A stretch of 6,552 nt of DNA. Source: an uncultured Collinsella sp. Its GTDB lineage: Bacteria; Actinomycetota; Coriobacteriia; Coriobacteriales; Coriobacteriaceae. The notes beneath the pieces were generated by a model that saw nothing but the letters and a program-made list of their open reading frames with translations, made no database searches and had not been told where the DNA came from. Both the position numbers and the translations under genes were made by a program. Where the stretch lies: positions 1 to 6,552 of the forward strand of contig CABRZY010000099.1 in NCBI GenBank assembly GCA_902475475.1. Direction: 5' to 3'. Position 1 is the first letter of the stretch; every line of letters begins with the position of its first letter. This document shows positions 1-5,029 of this stretch, in pieces.

Positions 1-65
1 CCCATCCCAAAGTAGCGCGCCTTTCGCGCAAAGCGCGAAACAGCGAAGGGGACACGCACTCCCAT
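1..65 (-). CDS. possible N-terminal fragment of an unidentified gene, cut by the window edge
   Basis: An open frame starts with ATG at 65-63 on the minus strand and stays open to the window edge, beginning MGVRVPFAVSRF. A purine-rich AAGGA lies 8 bases upstream of the ATG, a normal Shine-Dalgarno position, and the frame lies downstream of groEL in the same orientation beyond element A. Only about 21 codons are visible and no family can be recognised. The stretch also contains an 8-bp hairpin (22-40), which is equally compatible with non-coding DNA. The main support is the ribosome-binding site; this is a tentative call. Confidence 0.28.
   Translation of the reverse strand, partial: MGVRVPFAVSRFARKARYFGM
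22..40. repeat. short perfect hairpin (8-bp stem, AAA loop)
   Basis: Arms TTTCGCGC (22-29) and GCGCGAAA (33-40) are perfectly complementary around AAA. Neither side has a run of T, so it is not a convincing terminator. Its apex CGCAAAGCGCGA (27-38) recurs exactly at the apex of the inner hairpin of the larger element (174-185). It may lie inside the possible gene fragment at 1-65. Confidence 0.5.
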
Positions 66-110
66 CAACCACGTCCTTCTCCGCCCGCCGACCTCAAGGC
101 CGTAAACGCA

Positions 111-251
111 GGGAATCCGGGGGCGTGACGGGGCTTCTCTCCGGAACATTCCGCACGCAAAGAGGCTCCGCATCGCAAAGCGCGATGCGGAGCCTCTTTG
201 CATGTCCGAGGACGTTCCGGAGAGAAGCCCCCGTCACGCCCCCGGATTCCC
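111..251. repeat. large nested inverted repeat (element A) downstream of groEL
   Basis: The outer arms are 111-147 (37 bases) and 214-251 (38 bases). They are reverse complements apart from one extra C in a C-run of the right arm. Inside them is an independent 20-bp perfect hairpin, 157-176 with 182-201, around a 5-base loop. The two stems are separated by unpaired stretches of 9 and 12 bases. The element begins 26 bases past the groEL stop codon, so the groEL transcript should contain it. Likely roles are a compound transcription-stop or 3'-end-stabilising structure; a mobile palindromic element is also possible. The inverted repeat is certain from the sequence, the role is not. Confidence 0.9.
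157..201 (-). terminator. inner hairpin of element A, candidate groESL terminator
   Basis: A perfect 20-bp stem with a 5-base loop lies 77 bases beyond the groEL stop codon. On the minus strand the 3' arm ends in CTCTTTGC, so only a short U-rich stretch falls at the stem foot and no true U-tract follows. No gene overlaps it, and the position fits the end of the groES-groEL transcript. A classical Rho-independent mechanism is uncertain. Confidence 0.5.
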
Positions 252-277
252 GGTGGGAGTTCTAGACCTTGTCGGCC

Positions 278-1915
278 TTAGTACATACCGCCGCCCTGCT
301 GACCAGCGGTAGCAGCAGCGATAGCGTCCTCAAGCTGAGTGTTCTTGGGCACATCGGAGACGGTGGCCTCGGTGATGAGGATCAGGCTGGCGACAGAAGC
401 AGCGTTCTGCAGGGTGACGCGGCTGACCTTGACGGGGTCGAGGACGCCCATCTCGATCATGTCGCCCCACTCGCCGTTGGCAGAGTTGAGACCCTGGCCG
501 GCGGGCAGCTCGGCGACCTTGTCGACCACGACAGCGCCCTCAAAGCCAGCGTTCTTGGCGATGGTGGCGACCGGAGCGGTCAGAGCCTTCTTGACGATGT
601 CGACGCCGATCTTCTCCTCGGGGTCATCGATCTCGACGGCATCGAGCGCAGGAGCAGCGTCCATGAAGGCGACGCCGCCGCCAGCGACAATGCCCTCCTC
701 GACAGCAGCGCGGGTGGCCTGCAGGGCGTCCTCGACGCGATGCTTGATCTCCTTGAGCTCGGACTCGGTAGCAGCGCCGACCTTGATGACGGCAACGCCA
801 CCGGAGAGCTTGGCCAGGCGCTCCTGGAGCTTCTCACGGTCGAAGTCAGAGGTGGTGTTCTCCATCTCGCCCTTAATCTGAGCGATACGGGCGTCGATGG
901 CCTCCTTGGAGCCAGCACCGCCGACGACGACGGTGTTGTCCTTAGAGATGGTGACGGACTTAGCGGTACCGAGCATATCGGCGGTGATGTCAGCGACCTT
1001 CACGCCCAACTCGTCCAGGGCAGCCTGGCCACCGGTGAGGACGGCGATGTCCTCGAGAATGCGCTTGCGGCGATCGCCGTAGCCCGGGGCCTTGACGGCG
1101 CAGACGTTGAGGGCGCCACGGATCTTGTTGAGGACCAGGGTAGGCAGAGCTTCGCCGTCGATGTCCTCAGCGATGATGAGCAGGCCACGGCCAGCGCGCT
1201 GGACAGCCTCGAGAACGGGCATGATGTCCTGAACGCTGGAGATCTTCTGGTCGGTGATGAGGATGTACGGATCCTTCATCACGGCCTCCATGCGGTCGTT
1301 ATCCGTGACGAAGTAAGCGGAGACATAGCCCTTGTCGAACTGCATGCCCTCGACGGTGTCGATGGTGATATCGAACGTCTGGGAATCCTCGACGGTGATG
1401 ACGCCGTCCTTGCCCACGACCTCCATAGCCTCGGCGATCTTCTCGCCGACCTCGGGGTCACCGGCGGAGATGGTACCGACGGAAGCGATCTGCTCCTTGG
1501 TCTCGACAGGCTTGGCCTGCTTCTTCATCTCGGCGACGGCGGCGTTGACGGCCTTGTCGATGCCGCGACGGATGGCCAGCGGGTTGGCGCCAGCGGCGAC
1601 GTTGCGCAGACCGTCGTTGACGATGGCCTGAGCGAGCAGGGTTGCGGTGGTGGTGCCGTCACCCACGGTGTCGTTGGTCTTGGTGGCAACCTCCTTCACC
1701 AGCTGAGCACCCATGTTCTCGATGTTATCCTCGAGCTCGATCTCCTTGGCGACGGAAACGCCGTCGTTGGTGATGGTCGGGGCACCGAACGTGCGCTGCA
1801 GCGCAACGTAGCGACCCTTGGGGCCCATGGTGACGGTAACGGCGTCGGCCAGAGTGTTGACGCCCTTGGCGAGCTTAGCGCGGGCATCGGTGTTGAACGT
1901 AATGTTCTTTGCCAT
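278..1915 (-). CDS. groEL: 60-kDa chaperonin GroEL
   Basis: This is the ATP-driven folding chamber subunit, which forms a double heptameric ring with GroES as lid in the cytoplasm. The 545 residues match the usual family length without gaps. Visible hallmarks are MGPKGR near residue 30, NDG with Asp51, the nucleotide-binding GDGTTT with Asp86, and VEDALQATRAAVEEG with the ATPase aspartate Asp396. The chaperonin signature AAVEEGIVAGGG follows. By analogy with E. coli GroEL, the equatorial domain is formed by both ends, and the apical substrate-binding domain spans about 190-375. The ATG at 1915 is preceded by GGAGGA 9 bases upstream and begins the conserved MAKNITF, so the start is secure. The C-terminal tail is short (QQGGGMY) and lacks the multiple GGM repeats of E. 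coli. It follows groES by 96 bases in one operon. Confidence 0.98.
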   Translation of the reverse strand: MAKNITFNTDARAKLAKGVNTLADAVTVTMGPKGRYVALQRTFGAPTITNDGVSVAKEIELEDNIENMGAQLVKEVATKTNDTVGDGTTTATLLAQAIVNDGLRNVAAGANPLAIRRGIDKAVNAAVAEMKKQAKPVETKEQIASVGTISAGDPEVGEKIAEAMEVVGKDGVITVEDSQTFDITIDTVEGMQFDKGYVSAYFVTDNDRMEAVMKDPYILITDQKISSVQDIMPVLEAVQRAGRGLLIIAEDIDGEALPTLVLNKIRGALNVCAVKAPGYGDRRKRILEDIAVLTGGQAALDELGVKVADITADMLGTAKSVTISKDNTVVVGGAGSKEAIDARIAQIKGEMENTTSDFDREKLQERLAKLSGGVAVIKVGAATESELKEIKHRVEDALQATRAAVEEGIVAGGGVAFMDAAPALDAVEIDDPEEKIGVDIVKKALTAPVATIAKNAGFEGAVVVDKVAELPAGQGLNSANGEWGDMIEMGVLDPVKVSRVTLQNAASVASLILITEATVSDVPKNTQLEDAIAAATAGQQGGGMY

Positions 1916-1924
1916 GGTAGGTAA

Positions 1925-1930
1925 TCCTCC
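1925..1930 (-). promoter_or_regulatory. groEL ribosome-binding site
   Basis: GGAGGA on the minus strand, 9 bases before the groEL ATG. It fixes the start codon and gives groEL its own strong translation initiation in the dicistronic message. Confidence 0.85.
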
Positions 1931-2011
1931 AAAAGAAATGTGACTCGCGTCGCCGCTTCCGAGTCCTATGCGGCGGGCGCGTTCAAAGACGAATCAGAGA
2001 TTCTGACGAGA
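1931..2011 (-). other. groES-groEL intergenic spacer with alternative small stems
   Basis: The 96-base spacer between the groES stop and the groEL ATG has no coding potential. It contains two 6-bp complementary pairs, 1942-1947 with 1960-1965 (GACTCG/CGAGTC) and 1951-1956 with 1970-1975 (CGCCGC/GCGGCG). They interleave, so the two stems cannot both form as simple hairpins. They lie just upstream of the groEL ribosome-binding site in the mRNA. No promoter is evident, which supports co-transcription. Any regulatory role is speculation. Confidence 0.4.
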
Positions 2012-2305
2012 CTAGGCCTCGACGACGGCGTAGATGTCGTCGGCGCGCATCAGCAGATACTTCTCGCCGTCGACCTTGACCTCGTTGCCACCGAACTTAC
2101 CGTAGATGACAACGTCGCCAACCTTGACGTCCATGGGGATGCGCTCACCCTTGTCGTTGACCTTGCCGGCGCCCACGGCAACGATGGTGCCACGCTGCGG
2201 CTTCTCCTGAGCGTTGCTGGCAATATACAGACCAGAAGCGGTCTTCTGCTCGGCCTCGTCGGGCTTGACCAGAACACGATCTGCAAGCGGCTTCAAAGAC
2301 GACAT
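2012..2305 (-). CDS. groES: 10-kDa co-chaperonin GroES
   Basis: A heptameric lid that caps GroEL and closes the folding chamber. The 97 residues are full length for the family. The N-terminus LKPLADRVLVKPDEAE is the classic Cpn10 start. The mobile loop at about 19-36 reads TASGLYIASNAQEKP. The hydrophobic tripeptide that docks into GroEL is therefore LYI (26-28), where E. coli has IVL and mycobacteria have LVI. The proline that commonly follows is replaced by Ala. The core motifs GTIVAVG, GDVVIYGKFGG and YLLMRADDI are present. TASGL is typical of actinobacterial GroES. An AAGGAGG sits 8 bases before the ATG. It is the first gene of the leftward groES-groEL operon. Confidence 0.97.
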   Translation of the reverse strand: MSSLKPLADRVLVKPDEAEQKTASGLYIASNAQEKPQRGTIVAVGAGKVNDKGERIPMDVKVGDVVIYGKFGGNEVKVDGEKYLLMRADDIYAVVEA

Positions 2306-2313
2306 GCTTGTCT

Positions 2314-2320
2314 CCTCCTT
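2314..2320 (-). promoter_or_regulatory. groES ribosome-binding site
   Basis: AAGGAGG on the minus strand, 8 bases upstream of the groES ATG. It is a near-ideal Shine-Dalgarno match and consistent with a highly expressed chaperone gene. Confidence 0.9.
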
Positions 2321-2377
2321 TTTGGGCCGCGCGGTTATACCACGCGAATTAACCCTTTTTGTTTGCGTACGCGTTGA

Positions 2378-2406
2378 ATGGTACCCACGAATGGCGGGTT
2401 ATACAA
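2378..2406 (-). promoter_or_regulatory. weak candidate promoter for groES-groEL
   Basis: On the minus strand TTGTAT (2406-2401) and TACCAT (2383-2378) are separated by 17 bases. They resemble sigma-70-type -35 and -10 boxes only loosely (3 of 6 and 4 of 6). An A/T-rich tract at 2415-2433 just upstream could act as an UP element. A start near 2371 would give a leader of about 65 bases. TTGACT (2417-2412) is an alternative -35 box but has no good -10 at the right distance. The same stretch carries two copies of GTATAACC on the minus strand (2404-2397 and 2340-2333). Confidence 0.25.
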
Positions 2407-2414
2407 CACGGAGT

Positions 2415-2433
2415 CAAAAAATCTTATTTTTTG
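2415..2433. promoter_or_regulatory. A/T-rich perfect palindrome upstream of the groES promoter region
   Basis: CAAAAAAT (2415-2422) and ATTTTTTG (2426-2433) are exact reverse complements around CTT. The tract is sharply A/T-rich in a G/C-rich neighbourhood. It could be an UP element, a repressor site, or a small terminator-like stem for transcripts entering from the right. The symmetry is seen directly; the role is inferred. Confidence 0.4.
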
Positions 2434-2457
2434 GCACTTAGATTTTCTGAATGCCGG
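2431..2457. promoter_or_regulatory. degenerate CIRCE-like (HrcA operator) site
   Basis: TTGGCACTT, nine bases, then GAATGCCGG. The CIRCE consensus for the HrcA heat-shock repressor is TTAGCACTC-N9-GAGTGCTAA, with a GGCAC/GTGCC variant in actinobacteria. The left half matches 7 of 9 bases (8 of 9 against TTGGCACTC). The right half matches 5-6 of 9. The spacer is exactly 9. It sits 126 bases upstream of the groES start, farther than usual, and its right half overlaps the outer edge of element B. No other CIRCE or HspR-type HAIR site was seen near groES. It may be a decayed or divergent operator, or chance. Confidence 0.27.
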
Positions 2458-2653
2458 GGGATAACTTAGCGATGCCTCCCGTGTGGCTCCGGAGGGGCGG
2501 GGCGTAAGGTTTCCTGCTCGGGCAGTCCTGCTCGCACGAAGGCCACATTAAGTGGCCTTCGGCTCGTACGGAACTCGCGATAAACCTTATGCCCCGCCCC
2601 TCCGGAGCCACACGGGAGGCAGGTTAACTAATTCGGGCCCGACATTCAGAAAA
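2443..2653. repeat. large nested inverted repeat (element B) upstream of groES
   Basis: Core arms 2473-2512 and 2582-2621 (40 bases each) are reverse complements except at one position, G2504 opposite T2590. That pair would be G-U in a rightward transcript and C-A in a leftward one. Outside the core, complementarity resumes: 2443-2453 pairs exactly with 2643-2653, and after one mismatch four more bases pair, with 14-16 unpaired bases before the core. The interior has an independent 10-bp hairpin (2537-2546 with 2552-2561, loop ATTAA) and a direct repeat TCCTGCTCG at 2512 and 2526. The design mirrors element A on the other side of the operon, although the arm sequences differ. It lies between the groES promoter region and the terminator of the upstream amidohydrolase gene. 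Confidence 0.9.
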
Positions 2654-2708
2654 GTCAGTGCAGCAAAATGGCGATGCGGATAGCGACATGGGCATGGTTT
2701 TCGTTGCG

Positions 2709-2742
2709 TGCACGGGTCCCCTGGGGAGCACCGTGCATTTTT
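2709..2742 (+). terminator. rightward terminator-like hairpin
   Basis: TGCACGG (2709-2715) pairs with CCGTGCA (2731-2737), and a T5 run follows directly (2738-2742). Inside the stem TCCC and GGGA can pair as well. This is the shape of a Rho-independent terminator on the plus strand, yet no plus-strand gene precedes it. It may stop antisense transcripts, or it may simply be the left end of the adjacent 238-bp unit, with which it shares the CCGTGCA box. Confidence 0.4.
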
Positions 2743-2968
2743 GGGAGTATTCAGCAAGCCAGGACGGCTGCATACACGCCGGACACACCATATTGGTCCC
2801 AAGGACGCCTTCGACCGGCGATTTGAGTCGGCAGGCAAACCCCGCCAGGACAAAAAGGCATGCTTCGCGCCGTACCGGAGCCCAAAATGACGTCAATCTC
2901 CGCAACGTTACTCAGCCGCAGCGGCACCGGCAGAGCTCGCGGTGCTGAATACTCCGTTTTTTGCACGG
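2731..2968. repeat. 238-bp non-coding unit bounded by inverted 26-base motifs
   Basis: The left end (2731-2756) reads CCGTGCA, TTTTT, GG, GAGTATTCAGCA. The right end, read on the minus strand from 2968 to 2943, has CCGTGCA, AAAAA, CG and the same GAGTATTCAGCA. Twenty of 26 positions match, all in the 7-base and 13-base blocks, while the central five bases are T on one side and A on the other. The interior holds no convincing gene: the short frames that cross it lack ribosome-binding sites and recognisable content. Inverted termini around a short non-coding body suggest a miniature mobile element or a repeated regulatory cassette. No clear target-site duplication is visible. Confidence 0.55.
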
Positions 2969-3160
2969 CACGGGCGGGGGTACATCAGGATCAGGAAGGA
3001 CATCCCAGCCTTTTTATGCAATCTGTAATGGGAAGTATGCAAAACACCAAGAGATAGCATTGCTGGTGTCCAAATTGAGCGCGGGGCAGCAGCACCTCCG
3101 CCCCGCACCCAAATCCAACAGAGCAGGGACGCTCATGGCGGATCCCCACCAAAACGCAAA
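2969..3160. other. gene-free stretch with minor repeats
   Basis: No supported gene is present. It contains a hairpin GCGGGGC/GCCCCGC (3081-3087 with 3100-3106, 12-base loop), a 6-bp inverted pair ACACCA/TGGTGT (3044-3049 with 3064-3069), and a direct repeat TATGCAA at 3015 and 3036, spaced 21 bases start to start. The first hairpin lies downstream of the amidohydrolase terminator candidate and could be a back-up stop. Nothing else is recognised. Confidence 0.4.
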
Positions 3161-3201
3161 CGCGGCTCGAGCGCTATCCCAAAAAGGCTGCCCGAGCCGC
3201 G
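3161..3201 (-). terminator. candidate terminator of the amidohydrolase gene
   Basis: CGCGGCTCG (3161-3169) and CGAGCCGCG (3193-3201) form a perfect 9-bp G/C-rich stem with a 23-base loop. It begins 22 bases past the stop codon of the leftward amidohydrolase gene. On the minus strand the stem is followed by TTTGCGTTTT, a broken T-rich tract. Position and shape fit the 3' end of that transcript, although the loop is long for a classical terminator. Confidence 0.55.
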
Positions 3202-3223
3202 CTTAACGGTACGGCATGAATAC

Positions 3224-4861
3224 TTAGCGCTCGTAAATCAAGTTACCTGCCAGGTAGGTGGTCTGAACCTTGGTAGCCTGGAGCTCTTGGGGGTCGATAG
3301 TGAGCGGGTTTTGGTCCAGGACTACCAGGTCGGCATACTTGCCGGGCTCCAAGCTGCCGAGGTTTTGCTCGTCGCCCGCTGCATAGGCGCTGCCCAGGGT
3401 GTAGTTGCGCAGGGCTGTTGCTGCATCGATGCGCTCGCTCGGTAACCAGCCGCCCTCGGGCCAGTGGCTTTTGGGATCCTGGCGCGTGATAGCCGTGTAG
3501 AGCACGTTCATGCTGGTAACAGCTGTGATGGGGCTATCGGTGCCGAAGGCTTGTCGAATGCCGCGCTGCTTATAGGTTGCGAACGGCCACATGATGCGGC
3601 TGCGCTCCAGGCCCAGGTCGCGCTCGGGGCCGCCCGGGTCGAGTGTAATGTGGCAGGGCTGGCTCGAAGCAACCACGTTAAGCTTGCGCAGGCGGTCAAT
3701 GTCCTCGGGCAAGAGGTTCTCCAGATGCTCGAGCGTGTTATGACCGTGCTGGGGCAGGCCGTACAGTTCCGCGGCCTCCTCAAAGATATCGAGCGCGGCA
3801 TGGATGGCACCGTCGCCGATGACGTGGATGCGCACGGTGTGACCGCGCTCCGCGGCAGCGAGGACCAGCTTGCGCATACGCTCGGCAGGAACCGTCAGAC
3901 GGCCCTGGTCGCCCGGGAAGCGCGGGTTGGTATAGGGCTCAGTGAGGTATGCGGTATGCTCGCTCGACACGCCGTCGAAAAACTGCTTAAAACCAGGCGC
4001 CGAGAGCAGCGCGTTGTTCGCGTAGCGGGTCTGCAGCTCTTCCAAGCGCGACTGGTCATCCAGCAGCGTGGGGAACAGATGGGCTCGGATGCCCAGCTTG
4101 CCGGCTGCCTGCAGTTTGTCGTAGACGTCGTCGCGGATAAAATCGCAGCCCGGCATGGGCATGAGCGACATATCGCAGATCGAGGTGATGCCCTGCTCGG
4201 CCATACGCCTCATTTGATCGGCGTAAGCGCTTGCGATGCGATCCTCCCCCAGCCACTCAAGGCAGCGCGGTAGCAGCTGCATGGCAGCCGCCTCGTGAGC
4301 GATACCCGTGAGTTCGCCGTTTGCATCCTTGTCGTAACTGCCGCCCGCTGGCGGCTCGCTGTCGCGCGTGACGCCGAGCGCCTCGAGTGCGCGGCTGTTG
4401 AGCCAAAGCGTGTGCCCGTCGCCCGAATACATAACGCAGGGACGATCGGGGAATGCCGCATCGAGCGACGCCTTGGTAGGATGCTCGGGCGGATCCCAAC
4501 GGTAATCGCGCCAGCCCTGCGTCACAACCCAAGCGTCACTGGGCAGATCCTGGGAAAACTCGAGCGCATGTTGCACCAGCGCCGCCTCGGACGTGCCCAT
4601 ATCCATGAGCATGTACGGCGAGGAACCGACCGAGGTATGGAAGAAGTGCAGATGAGCGTCATGGAAACCGGGGCAGACAAACTGCTCGCCGTAGTCGATA
4701 ACCGGCGTGGCGGCAGGCGCGGCGGCGATCACGTCATCGGGCGCACCGACTGCGACGATACGGTCGCCTGCGATGGCAATCGCCAGCTCGCGGGCGGTAT
4801 CGATGCCGTCTTGCGCGGTAAAGACGTTCTTGGAGCGGATAATCCGATCGATATGTTGCAT
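3224..4861 (-). CDS. YtcJ-like metal-dependent amidohydrolase (Amidohydro_3 family)
   Basis: A member of the amidohydrolase superfamily, which uses a divalent-metal centre in a TIM barrel to hydrolyse C-N or amide bonds of small molecules. The substrate cannot be told from sequence. From the chosen start it has 545 residues, normal for the family. Features in order: an N-terminal beta segment (DRIIRSKNVFT, IAGDRIVAVGAPDDV), metal motif PGFHDAHLHF (His70, His72), FKQFFDG with candidate bridging Lys292, HVIGDGAI with His346, LEHLENL with His379, FGTDSP with catalytic Asp442, and the C-terminal GSLEPGKYADLVVLD segment. There is no signal peptide, so it is probably cytoplasmic. In-frame ATGs at 4873, 4867 and 4861 are all possible; 4861 is preferred because GGGGA lies 5 bases upstream and MQHIDRII matches the usual family start. 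Frames open farther upstream only because they run antisense to the neighbouring gene. Confidence 0.92.
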   Translation of the reverse strand: MQHIDRIIRSKNVFTAQDGIDTARELAIAIAGDRIVAVGAPDDVIAAAPAATPVIDYGEQFVCPGFHDAHLHFFHTSVGSSPYMLMDMGTSEAALVQHALEFSQDLPSDAWVVTQGWRDYRWDPPEHPTKASLDAAFPDRPCVMYSGDGHTLWLNSRALEALGVTRDSEPPAGGSYDKDANGELTGIAHEAAAMQLLPRCLEWLGEDRIASAYADQMRRMAEQGITSICDMSLMPMPGCDFIRDDVYDKLQAAGKLGIRAHLFPTLLDDQSRLEELQTRYANNALLSAPGFKQFFDGVSSEHTAYLTEPYTNPRFPGDQGRLTVPAERMRKLVLAAAERGHTVRIHVIGDGAIHAALDIFEEAAELYGLPQHGHNTLEHLENLLPEDIDRLRKLNVVASSQPCHITLDPGGPERDLGLERSRIMWPFATYKQRGIRQAFGTDSPITAVTSMNVLYTAITRQDPKSHWPEGGWLPSERIDAATALRNYTLGSAYAAGDEQNLGSLEPGKYADLVVLDQNPLTIDPQELQATKVQTTYLAGNLIYER

Positions 4862-4948
4862 GGGCATCCCCATCTCTGGCAGGAAATTCAACACCCCCGA
4901 GTGTACTCCCCCGCCCTTGTAACAAAACCCCAAGCGGCAAACGGCAAC

Positions 4949-4978
4949 TTTACCAGCCCTAGCGGCAGGTGGCATACT
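4949..4978 (+). promoter_or_regulatory. candidate promoter for the M20D hydrolase gene
   Basis: TTTACC (4949-4954) and CATACT (4973-4978) are separated by 18 bases and resemble sigma-70-type -35 and -10 boxes. Transcription from about 4985 would give a leader of about 45 bases ending at the strong ribosome-binding site. No competing pair in the spacer looks better. Confidence 0.35.
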
Positions 4979-5013
4979 GGAGAGAGCCTGTACGATTTTG
5001 CGATCAACCCAGC

Positions 5014-5019
5014 AAGGAG
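5014..5019 (+). promoter_or_regulatory. ribosome-binding site deciding the M20D hydrolase start
   Basis: AAGGAG lies 10 bases before the ATG at 5030. The open frame extends hundreds of codons farther upstream, but only through sequence antisense to the amidohydrolase gene. This site together with the homology boundary fixes the start at 5030. Confidence 0.8.
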
Positions 5020-5029
5020 CAAATCGACT

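Larger units (their letters stand above)
4862..5029. promoter_or_regulatory. divergent promoter region between the two hydrolase genes
   Basis: These 168 bases separate the leftward amidohydrolase from the rightward M20D hydrolase and must hold both promoters unless one is read from outside. A rightward candidate is at 4949-4978. Leftward boxes are unclear: TACACT (4911-4906, minus strand) resembles a -10 box but lacks a good -35 partner. ACAC and GTGT (4892-4895, 4904-4907) form a small inverted pair near the leftward start. No regulator gene is present. Confidence 0.5.

Noticed and set aside
269..1924. 551-codon plus-strand open frame covering groEL
   Set aside because: It is the antisense shadow of groEL, kept open by G/C-rich codon bias. 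Its content is low-complexity Asp/Leu/Gly-rich and resembles no family.
2333..2360. GGTTA/TAACC inverted pair followed by CTTTTT as a rightward terminator
   Set aside because: The stem is only 5 bp with a 12-base loop and lies in the groES leader with no rightward gene to terminate.
2306..2442. HspR-type HAIR operator (CTTGAGT-N7-ACTCAAG) upstream of groES
   Set aside because: Searched by eye on both strands and not found.
2587..3206. Several short frames of 60-100 codons on both strands between element B and the amidohydrolase
   Set aside because: They overlap one another, cross the inverted repeats, lack ribosome-binding sites and have no recognisable domain. The region is better described as non-coding.
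2654..3223. Known structured RNA (SRP RNA, RNase P RNA, tmRNA, 6S, riboswitch) in the gene-free stretch
   Set aside because: None of the conserved core motifs of these RNAs could be recognised, although a covariance-model scan was not possible here.
4295..5029. Upstream in-frame extension of the M20D gene
   Set aside because: It runs antisense to the amidohydrolase gene, while a strong ribosome-binding site and the family N-terminus place the start at 5030.
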